DNA from: Palsa-504 sp963744575
GTDB lineage: Bacteria; Actinomycetota; Actinomycetes; Streptosporangiales; Streptosporangiaceae
Length of the DNA: 64,000 nucleotides
Assembly: GCA_963744575.1 (NCBI GenBank)
Contig: CAVUUF010000012.1
Location: forward strand, 232,119-296,118
Reading direction: 5' to 3'
Positions 34,890-43,763 of the stretch are shown here, piece by piece (within the stretch, counting starts at the first letter, position 1; the number at the start of each line of letters is the position of its first letter). A program made the translations under genes and the position numbers. The notes under the pieces are model-generated. The model was not told where the DNA came from. It did not search any database and was given only the letters and a program-made list of their open reading frames with translations.

Positions 34890-35675
34890 TTAGGCGGTGA
34901 CGACGCGGATGCCGCGTTCGGTGAACCCGGCCAGGATGTCCGGGCTGGCGTCGCGGTCGGTGACGATGACGTCGATCTCGTCCGCGGCGCATACCAGGGC
35001 GAACGCGCGCTCGCCGAGCTTGGAGCCGTCGGTCACGATCATCACCCGCTCGGCGCGGGTGGCCATCAGGTTATTGATGCTGGCCTCGCCCTCGTGGTGG
35101 GCGGCCGCCCCGTTCCGCAGGTCCAGCGCGTCGACGCCGAGGATGGCCCAGTCCAGGGTCAGCTGGGCCAGCACCAGGGCGGCGAACGGACCGATCAGCT
35201 CGTAGGACTGGCCCCGCGTCACCCCGCCGGTCACCACGATCTTGATGTGCTGACGGACCGCGAGTTCGCTGGCGATGTTCATCGCGTTCGTCACCACCGT
35301 GATGGCCGGGGCGCCGCTGCCGTCTTGCAGGTCCGGGCGGGTGGCCAGGGCCCGGGCGACCTCGCTGGTGGTGGTCCCGCCGTTCAGCGCCACCGCCGAG
35401 CCGGGGGCGACGAGCGCGGCGGCGGCACGCCCGATGCGCTGCTTCTCCGGGGCGTGCCGGGCGGTCTTGTACCGCAGCGGCAGGTCGTAGCTGACATGGC
35501 CGGCCGTGGCGCCGCCGTGGGTCCTGGTCACAAGCTGCTGCTTGGCCAGCTGGTCCAGGTCACGGCGGATGGTGGCCTCGGACACGCCGAGCACCTGGGC
35601 GGCTTCGGCCACGGTGAGCTGTTCGTCGTCGGGAAGCAGGTCGAGCAGGGCATTCCAGCGCTGGTACCTGGACAC
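34890..35675 (-). CDS. DeoR/GlpR-family transcriptional regulator
   Basis: A 261-residue repressor. The N-terminal winged helix (LTVAEAAQVLGVSEATIRRDLDQL, then TRTHGGA) is the DeoR signature. A C-terminal sugar-phosphate-sensing domain has VALNGGTTTSEVAR, TVVTNAMNIA and VDALDLRNGAAAH. GTG at 35675 has GAGGAAGG about 8 bases upstream, so it is preferred to longer readings. It probably senses an amino-sugar phosphate and controls the SIS-nagA genes and itself. Confidence 0.92.
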   Translation of the reverse strand: MSRYQRWNALLDLLPDDEQLTVAEAAQVLGVSEATIRRDLDQLAKQQLVTRTHGGATAGHVSYDLPLRYKTARHAPEKQRIGRAAAALVAPGSAVALNGGTTTSEVARALATRPDLQDGSGAPAITVVTNAMNIASELAVRQHIKIVVTGGVTRGQSYELIGPFAALVLAQLTLDWAILGVDALDLRNGAAAHHEGEASINNLMATRAERVMIVTDGSKLGERAFALVCAADEIDVIVTDRDASPDILAGFTERGIRVVTA

Positions 35676-35708
35676 GCGGCACGCCTTCCTCGGAAACGCG
35701 CGGATCAT

Positions 35709-35726
35709 CTGCGCGATTGTGCGCAG
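35709..35726. promoter_or_regulatory. DeoR-type operator candidate, copy 2
   Basis: CTGCGC-N6-GCGCAG inverted repeat followed by ATGCGC, 34 bases upstream of the regulator start. It matches the element before the SIS-nagA operon, which fits autoregulation. Confidence 0.5.
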
Positions 35727-35778
35727 TTTATGCGCGTTACCCGGGTCGCCCGCTACCGGGGCCGGCGGGTCAGCCGGG

Positions 35779-36534
35779 TCAGCACCCACCGGGCGGCCCG
35801 GGGACGCCCGGTCCGGCGGCGGGCTGGTCGACGACCCCGGTCACCACGGGCCGCAGCACCTCGCCGAAGTGCACCACGTACCACACGCCACGCCAGGAAA
35901 TCAGCGACGCGATGCCGAACGACCGCTGCTGACCGCGCTGCAGGTAGACGACCCGGGCGCCGCCGACGTGCCAGTAGCCGACCGAGTTGTAGCAGCCACC
36001 CGGGTAGACCCAGACGGCCTCGGCGGACGGCACGATCACCCGGACCAGCCGCGCGCCCGGAGCCAGCAGGCGGTGCGCCGCGCGGACGTCGAGGCCGAAG
36101 TCGTACCACAGCCGGTCCTGCCAGTCCGGCGCGGGATACGGGATGGCCTTGAGCTTCTCGTAGGCGGCCTCGGGGAAGAAGGCGGGCAGGGCCAAGCGCG
36201 GGTTGCCCGCGGTCACGGCCAGCCACAGGTCGGCCATCGCGTTGCGGAAGGCGACCGAGTGCGTGCTGGGAAAGGCGCGGGTCTGCGGCAGGGCCCCCGC
36301 GCCGGGCGCCACCGGCGGGGCGGCCGGGGACGCGCTCGCGCTGGCCCGGGGGGTGGCGCTGGCCCTGCTCATTCCCGGCGTCGGCGCGGACGGCGACTCG
36401 GGGCGGGCGGCGCTGGCCTGGGCCGTCGCCGGCGGCCGGGCCGGTGAACTGGACGAACCGGCGCCGCACCCCGCCAGCAGGACCGCGGCGGCCAGCAGCG
36501 GCGCCGTCAGCGGCGCCCGCCTGCACAACCTCAT
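35779..36534 (-). CDS. Putative lipoprotein of unknown function
   Basis: A 251-residue exported protein. The signal peptide ends in the lipobox LLAGC (residues 19-23). A Ser/Ala/Pro linker reaches about residue 80. The globular part has many aromatic residues (FRNAMADLWLAV, YWHVGG, RGVWYVVHFGEVL). The last residues are PG-rich. I do not recognise a family. Its 3' end lies about 100 bases from the deoR-family start; no operon partner is evident. Confidence 0.7.
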   Translation of the reverse strand: MRLCRRAPLTAPLLAAAVLLAGCGAGSSSSPARPPATAQASAARPESPSAPTPGMSRASATPRASASASPAAPPVAPGAGALPQTRAFPSTHSVAFRNAMADLWLAVTAGNPRLALPAFFPEAAYEKLKAIPYPAPDWQDRLWYDFGLDVRAAHRLLAPGARLVRVIVPSAEAVWVYPGGCYNSVGYWHVGGARVVYLQRGQQRSFGIASLISWRGVWYVVHFGEVLRPVVTGVVDQPAAGPGVPGPPGGC

Positions 36535-36751
36535 GCCGCCACTCCGCCACGTCCGTGTTGCCGTTCCGAGTGCAGCCCGAGACTACTGCACCGGGAACAG
36601 GCCGGCTGGCTTCCGCCCACCGTGAACCCGGGCGGCGCCCCGGAATGTCGGTGCCCCGTGGTTAGCTGGGAGATGCGAAGACGGCGACCACGCGTCGGCG
36701 GCGAGCCCCAGCGAAAGATCGTGCCAGCCATACAGGAAAGACCAGCGGTAC

Positions 36752-39700
36752 ATGAAAGACACCGGTGCCCTTGACGGGTTCTCGCCGGCCACCCGGGCGT
36801 GGTTCGACGGGGCCTTCGCCGAGCCGACGCAGGCCCAGGCGGGGGCGTGGCGGGCGATCGGCAAGGGTGAGGACACGCTGGTCGTCGCGCCGACCGGTTC
36901 GGGCAAGACGCTGGCCGCGTTCCTCTGGGCGGTCGACAAGCTGGCGGCGCTGCCACCGCCAGCCAACCCGAAACGACGCACCCGGGTGCTCTATGTCTCC
37001 CCGCTCAAGGCGCTGGCGGTGGACATCGAGCGGAACCTGCGCGCCCCGCTGACCGGGATACGGCACGCCGCGCACCGGCTGGGCCTGGAGGAACCGGATA
37101 TCAGGGTCGCGGTGCGCACCGGCGACACGGCCGCCGAGGAACGCCGGAAGCTGATCAGCAAGCCGCCTGACATCCTCATCACCACCCCGGAGTCGCTGTT
37201 CCTGCTGCTCACCTCGCAGGCCAGGGAGACTCTGCGCGGGGTGGAGACGGTCATCGTGGACGAGGTGCACGCGGTCGCGGGCAACAAGCGCGGCGCCCAC
37301 CTGGCCGTGTCCCTGGAGCGCCTGGACGCGCTGCGCGGGAGCGGTACAGAGGCGCAGTCCGCGCAGCGGGTCGGCCTGTCCGCGACGGTGCGGCCGGTCG
37401 AGGAGGTGGCCACGTTCCTCGGCGGCACCCGCGCGGTCACCGTGGTGCAGCCGCCCAGCCCCAAGCGGATCGAGCTGAAGGTCGTCGTCCCGGTCGAGGA
37501 CATGACCGAGCTGGACACCACGCCGGGCCGCGGCGGCGGGGACGAGCAGGACCCGGCGCCCAAGCGCTCGATCTGGCCGCACGTCGAGGAGCGGGTGCTC
37601 GACCTGATCGAGCAGCACAAGTCCACGATCGTGTTCGCGAACTCGCGGCGGCTGGCCGAGCGGCTGTGCGGGCGGCTGAACGAGCTCGCCGCCGAGCGGG
37701 CCGAAGCGGCCGGGGAAGCAGAGCTGAGCCGCCCGCGGGAGACGGGAGCGCCCGGCGCGAAGCCACCCGCGGAGATCATGGCCCAGGCCGGCACCGGGTA
37801 CACGGCCGGGGCGGGCGCGCCCGCGGAGGTGGCCAGGGCGCACCACGGCTCGGTGTCGCGGCAGGAACGGGCGGAGATCGAGGAGGCGCTCAAGGCGGGC
37901 AGGCTGCCCGCCGTGGTGGCCACGTCCAGCCTGGAACTCGGCATCGACATGGGCGCGGTGGACCTGGTGGTCCAGGTCGAGGCGCCGCCCTCGGTGGCCA
38001 GCGGCCTGCAGCGGGTCGGCCGGGCCGGGCACAACGTCGGCGACGTCTCCCGCGGCATCATCTTCCCCAAGTACCAGGGCGACCTGGTCCAGTCGGCCGT
38101 GGTCGCCGAGCGGATGCGGGGGGGCGAGATCGAGGAGCTGAAGATCCCGCACAACCCGCTGGACGTGCTGGCTCAGCAGATCGTCGCGATGACCGCGGTC
38201 GACGACTGGCCGGTGGACGAGCTCGAGCAGACGGTCCGCAGGGCCGCGCCGTTCGGCGGGCTGACCAGGCCCATCCTCGAGGCGGTGCTGGACATGCTGG
38301 CCGGGCGCTACCCGAGCGAGGACTTCGCCGGGCTGCGGCCGCGCATCGTCTGGGACCGGGTGGCGGGCACGGTCCGGGCCCGCCCTGGGGCGCAGCGGCT
38401 CGCTGTGACCAGCGGCGGCACCATCCCCGACCGCGGCCTGTTCGGGGTGTTCCTGGCGTCGGACAGCTCTGCTTATCCCCCACGTACCCACCCCCAACAG
38501 CCCCGCCGGGTCGGCGAACTCGACGAGGAGATGGTGTACGAGTCGCGGGTCGGCGACGTGTTCGTGCTCGGCGCCAGCTCGTGGCGGATCGAGGACATCA
38601 CGCCGGACCGGGTGCTGGTCACGCCCGCGCCCGGCCAGCCGGGCAAGCTGCCGTTCTGGCACGGTGATACGCCGGGGCGGCCCGCCGAGCTCGGCCGGGC
38701 CATCGGGGCGGCCTGCCGGGAGCTGTCCGCGGCCGCCGAGCCGGAGGCCACCGCCAAGCTGGAGCGGGCCGGCCTGGACGAGCTGGCGGCCCGGAACCTG
38801 ATCAGGTACCTGGCCGAGCAGCGTGCGGCCACCGGCTACCTGCCCGACGACCGCACCCTGGTGGTGGAGCGGTTCCGGGATGAGCTCGGCGACTGGCGGG
38901 TGGTGCTGCACAGCCCGTACGGGGACCGGGTGCACGCGCCGTGGGCGCTGGCCATCGCGGCCCGGCTGCGCGAACGGTACGGCGGCATGGACGTGCAGGC
39001 GCTGCACACCGACGACGGGATCCTCATCCGGGTGCCCGATTCCGACGAGCCGCCGCCGACCGGGATCGCGCTGCTCGACCCGGACGAGGTGGGTGACCTG
39101 ATCACCCAGGAGGTCGGTGCCAGCGCGCTGTTCGCGTCCCGGTTCCGCGAGTGCGCCAGCCGGGCGCTGCTGCTGCCGCGCCGTCAGCCGGACCGCCGCA
39201 CGCCGCTGTGGCAGCAGCGGCAGCGCTCCGCGCAGCTGCTCGAGGTGGCCAGCCGCTACCCGGCGTTCCCGATCGTGCTCGAGACGGTCCGGGAGTGCCT
39301 GCGGGACGTCTTCGACGTGCCCGCGCTGACCGCGCTGCTGCGCGACATCGCCTCCCGCCGGATAAGGGTGGTGGAGGTGGAGACGCAGACACCGAGCCCG
39401 TTCGGTAAATCCCTGCTCTTCCGGTATGTCGGCGCGTTCATGTACGAAGGTGACGCACCGCTGGCCGAACGTCGCGCCCAGGCCCTGTCGCTCGACCCCG
39501 CGCTGCTGGCCGAGCTGCTCGGCACCGACGGGCTGCGCGAGCTGCTCGACCCGGCCGTCCTCGCCGAGGCCGAACGTGACCTGCAGCGCCTGTCCGAGTC
39601 GCGCCGGTGCCGGGACCTGGAGGGCGTCGCCGACCTGCTGCGCACGGCCGGCCCGCTGAGCGCGGACGAGGTGGCACAGCGGTGCGCGGAGCCCGGGGCC

Positions 39701-41464
39701 GCGGCCGACTGGCTCGGGGAATTGTCGGTGGCCCGCCGCATTATCCCGGTGCGGATCGCGGGACAGCCGATGTGGGCCGCGATCGAGGACGCGGGCCGGC
39801 TGCGGGACGCCCTTGGCGTGCCGCTGCCGATGGGCGTGCCCGAGGCGTTCACCGAGCCGGTCGCCGACCCGCTCGGCGACCTGCTCGCCAGGTACGGGCG
39901 GACGCACGGCCCGTTCACCGCCGACGCGGTGGCCGGGCGGTACGGGCTCGGCGTGGCGGTGGTGACGCTGGCCTTGCGGCGGCTCGCGGCGGCCGGCCGG
40001 GTGGTGGAAGGTGAGTTCCTGCCTGCCCGGCAGGCCGGGGACCAGCTGGCCGCGGCGCGGGGCACCGAGTGGTGCGACGCCGAGGTGCTCCGGCTGCTGC
40101 GGCGGCGTTGCCTGGCCCGGCTGCGCAAGGAGGCCGAGCCGGTGCCGCCCGAGGTGCTGGCCAGGTTCCTGCCCGCGTGGCACGGGATCGGGGGCTCCGG
40201 GAGGCGCCGGCCTGACGCGGGCGTGGTGCTCGAGGTGATCGAGCGGCTGGGCGGGGCGCCGGTGCCGGCCTCCGCGCTGGAGACGCTGGTGCTGCCCGGC
40301 CGGGTGCCCGGCTACTCCCCCGCCCTGCTCGACGAGCTGACCTCGGCGGGCGAGATCGTCTGGGCCGGCGCCGGGGCACTGCCCGGCGGCGACGGCTGGC
40401 TGGTGCTCGCGCCCGCCGACGGCGCGCCGCTGCTGCTGCCCGAGCCGGCCGAGGTGAGCATAACCCCGCTGCATTCGGCGATACTCGAGGCGCTCGGCGG
40501 GGGCGGGGCCTTGTTCTTCCGGATGCTCAGCGACCGGGCCGGCGCGCTGCTCGACGGCCCGCTGCCCGCCGACGCGGAGGTCGCCGACGCGATCTGGGAC
40601 CTGGTCTGGGCGGGGCTGCTCACCAACGACACGCTCGGCCCGCTCCGGGTGCTGCTCGGCGGCGGGCCGCAGCGCCGGGCGGCCGCGCCCGCCCGTGCGG
40701 TGCCGCGGCCACGGCCCGGCGGGGTCCCGGGACGACGATACGGTTTCGGCCGGCCGTCCATGCCGACCCGCACCGGACCGCCCACGGTCAGCGGCCGGTG
40801 GTCGCTACTGCCACCCCGGGAAGACGCCGACCCCACCGTGCGGGCACACGCCCTCGCGCTGACCCTGCTCGACCGGCACGGCGTGCTGACCAGGGGCGCG
40901 GTGGCCGCCGAACGGGTCGCGGGCGGTTTCGGCGCGGTGTACCCGGTGCTGCGGGCGATGGAGGAGACCGGCCAGTGCCGCCGCGGCTACTTCGTCGAGG
41001 GTCTCGGCGGGGCGCAGTTCGCGCTGCCCGGAGCGGTGGACCGGATGCGAGCTCTCGCCGACTCCAAGCCGGATAAGTCCCCCGAACGGGCGGTGGTTCT
41101 CGCCGCGGCCGACCCGGCTCAGCCCTACGGGGCGGCGCTACCGTGGCCGGAGCGCCCCGGCGAGACGCCTTCCTCGCACCGGCCGGGCCGCAAGGCCGGC
41201 GCGCTGACCGTGCTCCTGGACGGATCCCTGATCCTGTACGTCGAGCGCGGCGGCCGGACCCTGCTGTCCTGGACCGACGACCCAGAACGGCTGGCGCCGT
41301 GCGCGGTCGCACTGGCCGCCGCGGTCCGGGACGGCGCGCTCGGGCGGCTGACCGTCGAGCGCGCCGACGGAGAACGGGCCGGCGGCGACTCGCCGCTGAC
41401 ACAGGCCCTGGAGGCGGCCGGTTTCCGGCCTACGCCGCGCGGTCTGCGGCTTCGGGCCGGGTAA
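36752..41464 (+). CDS. lhr: Lhr-family ATP-dependent DNA helicase
   Basis: A 1570-residue superfamily-2 helicase, close to the size of actinobacterial Lhr. The N-terminal RecA-like domain has the Q-motif region (FAEPTQAQ), Walker A APTGSGKT near residue 50 and the DEVH box. The second has SLELGIDMGAVDLVVQ and the arginine finger QRVGRAGH. A winged helix and the Lhr core follow, and a long C-terminal Lhr-CTD with tandem winged-helix blocks fills about 850-1570. It is DNA-damage-linked and translocates 3'-5' in mycobacteria. The frame is intact over 4.7 kb. Confidence 0.95.
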   Translation: MKDTGALDGFSPATRAWFDGAFAEPTQAQAGAWRAIGKGEDTLVVAPTGSGKTLAAFLWAVDKLAALPPPANPKRRTRVLYVSPLKALAVDIERNLRAPLTGIRHAAHRLGLEEPDIRVAVRTGDTAAEERRKLISKPPDILITTPESLFLLLTSQARETLRGVETVIVDEVHAVAGNKRGAHLAVSLERLDALRGSGTEAQSAQRVGLSATVRPVEEVATFLGGTRAVTVVQPPSPKRIELKVVVPVEDMTELDTTPGRGGGDEQDPAPKRSIWPHVEERVLDLIEQHKSTIVFANSRRLAERLCGRLNELAAERAEAAGEAELSRPRETGAPGAKPPAEIMAQAGTGYTAGAGAPAEVARAHHGSVSRQERAEIEEALKAGRLPAVVATSSLELGIDMGAVDLVVQVEAPPSVASGLQRVGRAGHNVGDVSRGIIFPKYQGDLVQSAVVAERMRGGEIEELKIPHNPLDVLAQQIVAMTAVDDWPVDELEQTVRRAAPFGGLTRPILEAVLDMLAGRYPSEDFAGLRPRIVWDRVAGTVRARPGAQRLAVTSGGTIPDRGLFGVFLASDSSAYPPRTHPQQPRRVGELDEEMVYESRVGDVFVLGASSWRIEDITPDRVLVTPAPGQPGKLPFWHGDTPGRPAELGRAIGAACRELSAAAEPEATAKLERAGLDELAARNLIRYLAEQRAATGYLPDDRTLVVERFRDELGDWRVVLHSPYGDRVHAPWALAIAARLRERYGGMDVQALHTDDGILIRVPDSDEPPPTGIALLDPDEVGDLITQEVGASALFASRFRECASRALLLPRRQPDRRTPLWQQRQRSAQLLEVASRYPAFPIVLETVRECLRDVFDVPALTALLRDIASRRIRVVEVETQTPSPFGKSLLFRYVGAFMYEGDAPLAERRAQALSLDPALLAELLGTDGLRELLDPAVLAEAERDLQRLSESRRCRDLEGVADLLRTAGPLSADEVAQRCAEPGAAADWLGELSVARRIIPVRIAGQPMWAAIEDAGRLRDALGVPLPMGVPEAFTEPVADPLGDLLARYGRTHGPFTADAVAGRYGLGVAVVTLALRRLAAAGRVVEGEFLPARQAGDQLAAARGTEWCDAEVLRLLRRRCLARLRKEAEPVPPEVLARFLPAWHGIGGSGRRRPDAGVVLEVIERLGGAPVPASALETLVLPGRVPGYSPALLDELTSAGEIVWAGAGALPGGDGWLVLAPADGAPLLLPEPAEVSITPLHSAILEALGGGGALFFRMLSDRAGALLDGPLPADAEVADAIWDLVWAGLLTNDTLGPLRVLLGGGPQRRAAAPARAVPRPRPGGVPGRRYGFGRPSMPTRTGPPTVSGRWSLLPPREDADPTVRAHALALTLLDRHGVLTRGAVAAERVAGGFGAVYPVLRAMEETGQCRRGYFVEGLGGAQFALPGAVDRMRALADSKPDKSPERAVVLAAADPAQPYGAALPWPERPGETPSSHRPGRKAGALTVLLDGSLILYVERGGRTLLSWTDDPERLAPCAVALAAAVRDGALGRLTVERADGERAGGDSPLTQALEAAGFRPTPRGLRLRAG

Positions 41465-41564
41465 GTTCGGCCGGTTTGGCAGCGGCGATGTCCGTGCGCG
41501 GCGCGGCGCAGCGGCGGGGCGGGTAGGGTTGCGCAGACATGACAGAGATCCCTGTGGATGGACG

Positions 41565-42431
41565 ATGACAGATCAATCACCAAGCCAGGGGCGGCCCGAC
41601 GATCGGAGCCGCGGAGGCTACGTTCCCGGCGAGCAATACTCCGACGAGCAGTTCCCGGACGAGCAGTACTTCGGCGAGCAGTACCACGGTGCGTCGGGGT
41701 CCTCCCGACCGGGCTCGGGCGGACCGGGTTACGGCGGGTCCAGCTCGGGCTACGGCGGGTCCGGCTCGGGCGGGTCCGGCTACGGCGGGTCCGGCTCGGG
41801 CGGGTCCGGCTACGGCGGGTCCGGCTCGGGCTACGGCGGGTCCGGCTCGGGCGGGTCCGGCTCGGGCGGCGCGGGAGCGGCGAGGCCCAGCCCAGGGATG
41901 CCGGGGCAGGGCGCGACGGGACCCGGCAGCGCGGGCCCGGGTGCCGCGGGCCAGGGCATGCCGACCGCGCCGATCTGGCAGGCCACGCCCGGGCCGGGAA
42001 GTGCGGCCCAGAGCGCACCGGGCCAGACCAGTCCTGGTTACAGCGATCCGGGTTACAGCAGCCCGGGTTACAGCAGCCCGGACTACGGCAGCCCGGATTA
42101 CGGCAGCCCGCCGAGGGCGATGTCGCAGGCCGCCGACACGAAGAACTTCCTGAGCGCGCTGTTCGACTTCAGCTTCACGTCGTTCGTGACCACCCGGATC
42201 ATCAAGGTCCTCTACGTCCTGATCCTGATCCTGGTCTTGCTGTGCGCGCTGATTGTCACGATCTCGGCGTTCCGGTATAGCGCGCTGACCGGCCTGCTGA
42301 CGCTGGTCATCGCGGACCCGCTGTTCATCATCATCGTGATGGCGTTCTGGCGGCTGGTGCTGGAGTCCTTCGTGGTCAGGTTCCGGATCGCCGAGGATGT
42401 CCGGGCTATGCGCGAACGCGGTGGCCGCTGA
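41565..42431 (+). CDS. DUF4282 membrane protein with a Gly/Ser/Tyr repeat N-terminus
   Basis: A 288-residue protein. Residues 1-190 are disordered: repeats of YGGSGSGGSG, then a PGYSSPGYSSPDYGSP block. Residues about 198-285 form the DUF4282 domain with two transmembrane helices (VLYVLILILVLLCALIV and LLTLVIADPLFIIIVMAF) and a basic end (VRAMRERGGR). Probably a small envelope protein with a cytoplasmic low-complexity tail. The ATG at 41565 follows GGATGGA. Function unknown. Confidence 0.82.
   Translation: MTDQSPSQGRPDDRSRGGYVPGEQYSDEQFPDEQYFGEQYHGASGSSRPGSGGPGYGGSSSGYGGSGSGGSGYGGSGSGGSGYGGSGSGYGGSGSGGSGSGGAGAARPSPGMPGQGATGPGSAGPGAAGQGMPTAPIWQATPGPGSAAQSAPGQTSPGYSDPGYSSPGYSSPDYGSPDYGSPPRAMSQAADTKNFLSALFDFSFTSFVTTRIIKVLYVLILILVLLCALIVTISAFRYSALTGLLTLVIADPLFIIIVMAFWRLVLESFVVRFRIAEDVRAMRERGGR
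41731..41870. repeat. 30-bp tandem repeats in the DUF4282 gene
   Basis: Two perfect 30-base copies (41751-41780 and 41781-41810, starting TACGGCGGGTCCGG) flanked by partial copies built from the same 15-base halves. A second 15-base repeat series lies at about 42040-42112. Unit lengths keep the frame. Confidence 0.88.
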
Positions 42432-42532
42432 GGCTTGCCGGCGACGGCCGCGGCGCGCTGGCGGCGGGTAGCCAGGCCCGCGGGCTCTTATGCTCGGAGT
42501 TGTGACAGCCGAGCAGGACCGGGCCGCCGAGC

Positions 42533-43207
42533 GTGGTTATGCCGCCAGCTGAGCCGGGACTGCTGCTGGACATCGGCGGCGTGGTGCACAACACCGGCGT
42601 CCGGCTGGCCGGGCGGCTGGCCGAGCGCGAGCCCGCGATGCGGCCGGTGCTCGAGCAGATCGGCGGGATCGCGAGCGACCGGGATGAGCTGTGGCAGCGG
42701 ATGCTGCGACGCCAGGTGAGCGAGCGGGACTACTGGGCGCAGCGGGCGGCCGAGTTCGGGGCCGCGGTGGGTGAGACCTGGGATACCCGGGCGATGATGC
42801 GGCGGTTTTACGAGCTGCCCGAACAGGAGTGGCTGTGCGCCGCGACCGTCGAGCTGATGACGGACACCAAGGCGGCCGGGCTGCGGCTCGGCGCGCTGAC
42901 CAACGACATGACCGTGTTCCACGGGCCGGAGTGGGTGGCCCGGCAGGAGCACCTGAAGCTGTTCGACGTCATCGTCGACGCCAGCCTCACCGGGGTGATG
43001 AAGCCCGACCCGCGCGCGTTCCGCGGCGGGGCCGAGGCGCTCGGCCTGCCGCCGGAGCAGATCGTGTTCCTCGACGACATGCCGTGGAACGTCGAGGGCG
43101 CCCGCCAGGCTGGGATGACCGCCGTCCGGGTGCCGTGGGACGACCCCGGGCCCGCCATCGATACCGCCAGGAAGCTGCTCGGGCTCTTAGGTACCAAAGA
43201 TCCCTAA
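42533..43207 (+). CDS. HAD-superfamily hydrolase
   Basis: A 224-residue phosphatase-like protein. Motif I is LLLDIGGVVHNTG, where the second aspartate of DxD is replaced by glycine, so it departs from the phosphatase consensus. Motif II lies in LGALTND, motif III is K in MKPDPRAF and motif IV is FLDDMPWNVEGA. The cap is a small helical insertion. GTG start, with ATG at 42539 as an alternative. Because the second aspartate is missing, activity on phosphate monoesters is uncertain; a dehalogenase-like or non-catalytic role is possible. Confidence 0.82.
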   Translation: MVMPPAEPGLLLDIGGVVHNTGVRLAGRLAEREPAMRPVLEQIGGIASDRDELWQRMLRRQVSERDYWAQRAAEFGAAVGETWDTRAMMRRFYELPEQEWLCAATVELMTDTKAAGLRLGALTNDMTVFHGPEWVARQEHLKLFDVIVDASLTGVMKPDPRAFRGGAEALGLPPEQIVFLDDMPWNVEGARQAGMTAVRVPWDDPGPAIDTARKLLGLLGTKDP

Positions 43208-43395
43208 CCGGGCGGGAGCGGCGGCCGTAGCCCAGCCGGCGGGAGACGACCTGGGCCGACTCGACCACCAGCGCGGTGGCGCGGCGCATCATCGCGCGCA
43301 TCCGGGCGCTGTCGCCGACGACGCTGACCGCCGCCATGACCCGGCCGTCCCGGCCCCGGATCGGCGCGCCCACCGACACGATGCCGAGATGGCTG
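43207..43395 (-). pseudogene. Fragment of an IclR-family regulator (effector-domain end)
   Basis: The minus strand encodes GIVSVGAPIRGRDGRVMAAV and then SARMRAMMRRATALVVESAQ, ending RRLGYG. This matches the last about 60 residues of IclR effector domains. No DNA-binding part or start codon is present, and upstream sequence switches to an unrelated fragment on the other strand. Confidence 0.6.
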
Positions 43396-43490
43396 CGCTG
43401 CTGGGCCAGCCTGTTCACCGACCGCGGCATCGCCTACCGGCTCGAGCGGGGCTACGGCCGGGCCGCCGTGGCGATGAGCGGCGGCGCTGT
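43387..43490 (+). pseudogene. Fragment of a PEP-synthase-like ATP-binding domain
   Basis: Plus-strand residues RCWASLFTDRGIAYRLERGY align in pattern with RQCWASLFNARAVAYRL in the intact copy at about 44.5 kb. The fragment is about 35 residues, with no start and no continuation. It points to an older duplication or rearrangement involving the neighbouring PEP-synthase-like gene. Confidence 0.55.
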
Positions 43491-43492
43491 CG

Positions 43493-43633
43493 CTGACGCA
43501 TGGCGGGCAGGGGCTGGTCACCGAGTACTGGACCGGCCAGGATCGCGTCTTCGCCTGCTTCTGCGGGGCCTGCGGCTGGTCCGGCGATATCGTGCTGGCC
43601 GCGCGGGTAGTCGGGCACGAGGCGGCGGAGTAA
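43493..43633 (+). other. Short open frame with a CxCxxC motif
   Basis: A 46-residue open stretch without an ATG or GTG start (LTHGGQGLVTEYWTGQDRVF, then ACFCGACGWSGDIV). The cysteine cluster looks like a small metal-binding knuckle. It may be the end of a lost gene. I do not recognise it. Confidence 0.3.
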
Positions 43634-43683
43634 AGCACGGCCAAACGCGTTACTCGCACAAAGATCGGGGAGTATCCGGGTTA

Positions 43684-43747
43684 CCGGGAGACTTTGGGAT
43701 ACTATAGTTGACAAAAGTCTCCCGGAAGCCCAAACTCTCCCCGGTAA
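43684..43747. repeat. Inverted-repeat cluster around an AT-rich promoter-like core
   Basis: Perfect 12-bp inverted repeat CCGGGAGACTTT/AAAGTCTCCCGG (43684-43695 and 43714-43725) with an 18-base spacer containing TATAGT and TTGACA. A third, slightly changed copy (CCCAAACTCTCCCCGGTAA) follows at 43729-43747. It could be an operator array left by a lost gene, or the end of a small mobile element. Confidence 0.6.
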
Positions 43748-43763
43748 TCCCCTCCAGGGCTTG

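Noticed and set aside
36662..40474. A 1270-residue open frame on the minus strand
   Set aside because: It lies opposite lhr and is open only because of the third-position GC bias. Its product is Arg/Gly/Pro/His-rich without any domain, while the plus-strand frame has all helicase motifs.
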